Source: Bacteroidales bacterium UBA1077
GTDB lineage: Bacteria; Bacteroidota; Bacteroidia; Bacteroidales; UBA932
Direction of reading: 5' to 3'
Assembly (NCBI GenBank): GCA_002314195.1
Contig: DCCQ01000138.1
Location: forward strand, 12,121 to 31,605
Length of the DNA stretch: 19,485 nt
Shown: positions 15,910 to 19,485 of the stretch, piece by piece
Numbering within the stretch: the first letter of the stretch is position 1
Layout of the letters: each line of letters opens with the position of its first letter
Notes under the pieces: model-generated
The model's database searches: none
Told to the model about the DNA's origin: nothing
Seen by the model: the letters and a program-made list of their open reading frames with translations, nothing else
Translations under genes and position numbers: made by a program

Positions 15910-15915
15910 ACGTTT

Positions 15916-17271
15916 CTATTTTACAAGTTTATAAAGGGCTTTAACCTCGTCAGCGCTTACAGGAGCGTCATATAGACGGGCTTTGACAACCTCTCCATAG
16001 AAAGATGCCTCTCCCAAATCATTTCCGCTAGGATCAGCACCAATACCGAACCAACGTTTGTCCACGCTTGTGTCCATGAATTTGAGATCTCCGACCGTGT
16101 TGGCGGAAGCCGTGAGCTTGCCGTCAACATAAAGCATCGCAAGACCGTTTGTCTTGTCCCAAGTGGCGACGACATGATAGTACTGTCCTCTCTGAGGAAG
16201 CACCCCGCTATACAGTTCGCACCATGAGCCACCGACATGAACCTCGAAGTTTATCTCTCCTGTCTTTGCCCTGAAGCACATGCCGAGACCTCCGGCCTGA
16301 GTGGAAGAGAACGGCTTGACCTGCTTGGCAATAGGGTCATTGTAAGAGCAGAACACAAGTTCATAAGAGAATCCATCCTCAAGTTTCTTGGCGAAGTCGG
16401 AAGACGTGGTGTAAGGGATGTAGTAATAACCTTTCTCGAGACCGCTTCTAGCTATGGTCGAGTTGTTGAAAACAGCCGGATAGCAACCAAACCTGTCATT
16501 ATATGTGGTGGAGACATCCGAGTCCAACCTGTCGGACATCACCCTCATGGACATGGCAGAAACATCCTTCGCAATACCATCAGCGTCAAAGACAACATCA
16601 AGAAGATCCGCTGTCGGAGCGACCGCAGGAAAAGACTGCGAAACCGCCACATAATCCATAAGCTCAGGAGCCGCGGTCGCGAAGAATCTGATGTCGGCGG
16701 AACGCTTTCTGCCCGTCTTGTTTTCCGGAACGACGAATGTCACGGAAGTCCCGGTCTTGGCTTTCTCGGTTATCCAAGTGACCGCCCCGTCAATTTCATA
16801 GGTCCAATCTGGCTGGTTCGTGTCCACAGTGACCGTAAACTCATCTCCATCGCCGGTTATTGCGACATCATGAAGATCAACTTCAAGATATGGACTCTGG
16901 GCGGCCTGATAGAGATTGAATTCATACGTTTTTCCTCCGTTCAGGGAGAATTTGACCACAGCGCTGTGCACAGAACCAGATTCGTTGCTCGGCGCGGTCA
17001 GAGACACAGCAGTCTTGCCGGCTCCTCCGGAAGTGGGGGTCACGGAATACGCATCATTGGAGACAGACACTGCCCACTCCTCCGTGGCCATGACTGTAAA
17101 TTTCACAGTCTGAGCCTTTCCGTCAATGGAGATTCCGTTGCTGTCCGAGTCGCCCGGTCCGATTACATTGAAGATCGGAACACGGTCAACATAGCTGCCG
17201 TCATCCCTGTTGCAAGACTGGAACGCTATCATGGACAGACAAGCCATGATTAATAATAATTGGCGTTTCAT
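15916..17271 (-). CDS. Lipoprotein with two BACON-like domains and a C-terminal LamG/ConA-like domain
   Basis: The 451-residue protein starts MKRQLLLIMACL and has a lipobox FQSC (Cys20). Two BACON-like beta-sandwich repeats follow at about 48-124 and 130-213 (the second with DWTYEIDGAVTWITE). A Laminin_G_3/concanavalin-like jellyroll spans about 225-450, with the hallmark YYHVVATWDKTNGLAMLYVDGKL and an ending ARLYDAPVSADEV. Such domains bind sugars or proteins. No catalytic residues of a known glycosidase are visible, so a surface ligand-binding role is likely. ATG 17271 is chosen because the longer frame from 17415 would overlap the preceding gene and add 48 residues before a perfect signal peptide. 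It lies 13 nt after the phosphoesterase gene and 6 nt before SusC. Confidence 0.85.
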   Translation of the reverse strand: MKRQLLLIMACLSMIAFQSCNRDDGSYVDRVPIFNVIGPGDSDSNGISIDGKAQTVKFTVMATEEWAVSVSNDAYSVTPTSGGAGKTAVSLTAPSNESGSVHSAVVKFSLNGGKTYEFNLYQAAQSPYLEVDLHDVAITGDGDEFTVTVDTNQPDWTYEIDGAVTWITEKAKTGTSVTFVVPENKTGRKRSADIRFFATAAPELMDYVAVSQSFPAVAPTADLLDVVFDADGIAKDVSAMSMRVMSDRLDSDVSTTYNDRFGCYPAVFNNSTIARSGLEKGYYYIPYTTSSDFAKKLEDGFSYELVFCSYNDPIAKQVKPFSSTQAGGLGMCFRAKTGEINFEVHVGGSWCELYSGVLPQRGQYYHVVATWDKTNGLAMLYVDGKLTASANTVGDLKFMDTSVDKRWFGIGADPSGNDLGEASFYGEVVKARLYDAPVSADEVKALYKLVK

Positions 17272-17284
17272 ACTATAAATGTGT

Positions 17285-19369
17285 TTAATACGTTGATGCT
17301 TTGGACATATCATAAAGTTTCCTCGGACGTGACACTGTCTCCCGGTATTCATTCCCGAATCTGTCAGTGACGACGACCGTAACGGAAGATGTCGCGTCAG
17401 AAGCCTGAACTTCAAACAGATGGGAAGTCTTCAATGTAGGGAAGGTCACGGAGGCGGAATTAGTGTTCATTCTGGCCATGTTGAAATGCACGACATGAAG
17501 GGGATCATAGCCGTCCACCCTCTTGACATTCAGTTCCTTTCCTCCTTCAAACGCTTTTACTGTCCACCCTTCGTCATAGTCGAAGACATTAACCAGCAAC
17601 TTGTTGTCAGAACGTGACTTATCATAACCGTAAGCATATTTCGAGAATATCTCGTCCGTCACCTTGGATTTAGCGCCTGGACAGAACACCGGCCTCGTGA
17701 TGTAGCAGTTGTTAAGGTCATACACACGGAACTGGTACGAGTCATCCCTGTTCAACGACTTGTACGACCATTTGACGGAGCCATCAGCCTGAATGTCGAA
17801 AATCTTGTACCCGCCAGGTGCTCCGTCTCGGCACAGATGAGCCCTATTTGAGCTGTAATACCCTGTCCACCACCACGTAGCGCAAACAGCAGCGATATTG
17901 TGCTCGATAAGCCTGTCGGAAATCTCGTTCGTATAATTCACGTGAGTGTGCCCGGTTATGATGTGCACATTGAACCCGTCCAACAGCCTCACGATCTCGG
18001 AACGATACTCCGGAGGAAGAGAATAGGCAAACTGGAAAGTCCCGTCAGCCTTTCCGGAAGGGCGTCCGGTATATTGAATATGCATCCCAAGGAAAACGGT
18101 ACTTCCCGCAGGGACATTGGCCAGATCAGCCTCCAGCCATTTCAGTTCATTGGAAGTGAAGCCTTCGCTGTAATCCTGGACATCTCCAACAACCCCTTCC
18201 GACGCACCTTTGTTGCGGAAGAGAGTATTATCCATCATTATGTAGTGGACATCCCCCACATTGAATGAATAGTAAGTTGGCCCGATCCATTTGCGGAACA
18301 TATTCTCCGATCTGAAATCATCTGGGATATACGGATCATTGTCATGGTTTCCCGGAATATTATATACCGGGATATCCATGTCCTCCATGGTTCTGTAGTA
18401 GTTTTCTATTGAATATGAATTCTTGTACCACCACTCATCCCATGACAGGTCGCCCAGACAAACCGCATAGACAGGGATTGACTCTCTTTCAGCCATGGAC
18501 ACCTGACCACGGATGTCACTCTTGAAGATTTGGTCAAACTGACTGACATCATTCGTCCTGTTGGCAAGATGACAGTCTGTGAAAGCCAGCAATCTGTGTC
18601 TTTCATTGTTTTCAGGCTCAAGAATGAAAGTGTTCAGTTCATACTCTGAACTTGACGCGGATTTGAACCTTTTGAAAAATTGAGGAATGGTACGGTTGAC
18701 CGCCACGCGATAATTTTTCGGAACCGAGATGAACACATATCCGTTCTTTCGCATTGAGGAAAGATAATAGCGCCCTTCAGAATCTGTGTTTGTGACAAGG
18801 ACTCCATCGGAGACCGACACTCCCGGAACAGGCTTTCCATCCCAGTCTATCACTCTTCCATAAGCGGTTCTTCCCGGGACCTTGTCAACAGCCGTCGTGT
18901 CTTCCACCGACACAAAAGTCTCGGCAGTCTTACCAAATGCGCTCACCGTGCACATGGCACCTATGAAATGCTCCGGAACCGTGAACCATGCGCCCTTGGA
19001 ATCATCCGCGGAGGCGCAGACAAGATTGTATCTCACTGAATTGTCCGATCTTAGAGTAAAAACTATCTCATCTCCCTGCTTGATTCCGCTGTAAGGCAGA
19101 TGCAGCCGTCCTGTCAAAGGGATTGTGAAAATCTCTCCTATTTTCATTGTTGAGACGGAAGCCAATTCTCCGGTTCCCGGTGTAGGTGTGGGATCAGTCC
19201 CCGGAACAGGAGGTGTAGGAGCCGGTTCCTCATGTGATTCCGGTTTGCATCCGCTGACCAATGGAGCCGCAACCGAGAACAGAACCACAGAAGCGAACAA
19301 AGCGGCCAGGCTTTTAACCACGCTTGTTTTTCCGATCACAAGGATGTTCTTTCTGTCAATGTCGTTCAT
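17285..19369 (-). CDS. Lipoprotein calcineurin-like phosphoesterase with MetallophosN and MetallophosC domains
   Basis: The 694-residue metal-dependent phosphoesterase has a long signal sequence with a lipobox VSGC (Cys41) and a Pro/Thr-rich linker (49-66). An Ig/carboxypeptidase-like N-terminal domain follows (GRVIDWDGKPVPGVSVSDG, from 171). The calcineurin core has D265/H267 (FTDCH), GD 306-307, GNHD (340-343), H430 and GHTH (473-476), so the full set of two-metal ligands is present. A beta-rich C-terminal domain fills the last 160 residues. Relatives cut phosphomono- or diesters; the substrate is unknown. The start is ATG 19369 (MNDIDRKN), since the upstream alternative at 19414 adds an unlikely leader. 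It is the first gene of the operon and has a candidate operator near its transcription start. Confidence 0.9.
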   Translation of the reverse strand: MNDIDRKNILVIGKTSVVKSLAALFASVVLFSVAAPLVSGCKPESHEEPAPTPPVPGTDPTPTPGTGELASVSTMKIGEIFTIPLTGRLHLPYSGIKQGDEIVFTLRSDNSVRYNLVCASADDSKGAWFTVPEHFIGAMCTVSAFGKTAETFVSVEDTTAVDKVPGRTAYGRVIDWDGKPVPGVSVSDGVLVTNTDSEGRYYLSSMRKNGYVFISVPKNYRVAVNRTIPQFFKRFKSASSSEYELNTFILEPENNERHRLLAFTDCHLANRTNDVSQFDQIFKSDIRGQVSMAERESIPVYAVCLGDLSWDEWWYKNSYSIENYYRTMEDMDIPVYNIPGNHDNDPYIPDDFRSENMFRKWIGPTYYSFNVGDVHYIMMDNTLFRNKGASEGVVGDVQDYSEGFTSNELKWLEADLANVPAGSTVFLGMHIQYTGRPSGKADGTFQFAYSLPPEYRSEIVRLLDGFNVHIITGHTHVNYTNEISDRLIEHNIAAVCATWWWTGYYSSNRAHLCRDGAPGGYKIFDIQADGSVKWSYKSLNRDDSYQFRVYDLNNCYITRPVFCPGAKSKVTDEIFSKYAYGYDKSRSDNKLLVNVFDYDEGWTVKAFEGGKELNVKRVDGYDPLHVVHFNMARMNTNSASVTFPTLKTSHLFEVQASDATSSVTVVVTDRFGNEYRETVSRPRKLYDMSKASTY

Positions 19370-19434
19370 TTTTATAATTGTGTTATTGGTTTCTTGTGTT
19401 AATAAATTCCACAAACATGCGTCCTACTCCTTGG

Positions 19435-19455
19435 GCAAACGTTTTCGCAAATATT
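19435..19455 (-). promoter_or_regulatory. Candidate operon promoter (-7) with an overlapping operator-like palindrome
   Basis: On the minus strand AATATTTG (19455 down to 19448) matches five of the six fixed bases of TAnnTTTG; a -33 TTTG is not visible. Directly downstream, and sharing one base, is GCGAAAACGTTTGC (plus strand GCAAACGTTTTCGC, 19435-19448), centred on CG with an AAACGTTT core, a form often used by LacI-type regulators. It would cover the transcription start. The leader would be about 70 nt long. Confidence 0.4.
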
Positions 19456-19485
19456 GTTTATATTAATCACATCCTTTAACATGAA

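Noticed and set aside
16237..17253. 338-residue open frame on the plus strand opposite the LamG lipoprotein
   Set aside because: It is antisense to a gene with clear signal peptide and domains. The protein shows no domain and there is no promoter for it.
17272..17415. Extended N-terminus of the LamG lipoprotein starting at 17415
   Set aside because: The extra 48 residues overlap the preceding gene and would bury a perfect lipoprotein signal peptide; ATG 17271 is the natural start.
1..19485. tRNA, rRNA, insertion sequences or transposase genes
   Set aside because: No cloverleaf-like sequence, rRNA segment, transposase or recombinase motif was seen on either strand by reading; a covariance-model scan was not possible.

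Overview
The window looks like a chromosomal piece from a Bacteroidales bacterium (phylum Bacteroidota). It carries a SusC/SusD outer-membrane pair, BACON and LamG surface lipoproteins, BIG_2/BspA-type leucine-rich lipoproteins and DUF4143-type ATPases. Several promoters match the Bacteroidota pattern (TTTG, about 20 nt, TAnnTTTG). The genus cannot be decided from what is visible.

Left part (1-6490) is a patchwork of singly transcribed genes and debris. It begins with an AAA_14/DUF4143 ATPase (71-1357) under a promoter so close to its ATG that the mRNA is probably leaderless. A coding remnant without a start follows (about 1392-1703), then a BIG_2/leucine-rich-repeat surface lipoprotein (1861-3546) with a hairpin terminator. 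A second, divergent AAA_14/DUF4143-like ATPase (3755-4951) sits behind two nearly identical palindromes spaced 33 bp apart. Next come a 13-bp terminator hairpin and the last 67 codons of a phosphofructokinase gene on the minus strand (a clear gene remnant). A BASS-family membrane transporter (5492-6487) follows, with a hairpin in its leader.

Middle part (6490-7660): a secreted TPR-like protein on the minus strand has its own well-matched promoter. A terminator hairpin (7590-7622) separates it from the operon to its right.

Right part (7660-19369) is one tight six-gene minus-strand operon, with gaps of only 6-14 nt. In transcription order it encodes a lipoprotein calcineurin-like phosphoesterase, a BACON-BACON-LamG lipoprotein, a SusC-type TonB-dependent transporter, a SusD-type lipoprotein, a BACON protein with ten Cys-x-Asn-x-Gly repeats, and a lipoprotein nucleoside hydrolase. 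There is no glycoside hydrolase, polysaccharide lyase or sulfatase in the operon. A phosphoesterase at one end and a nucleoside hydrolase at the other suggest that it captures and trims a phosphorylated nucleoside-type ligand (nucleotide, nucleotide-sugar or similar) rather than a plain glycan. This is inference from gene content. A near-palindrome centred on CG overlaps the likely transcription start of the operon and is a candidate operator. No regulator gene is visible in the window.
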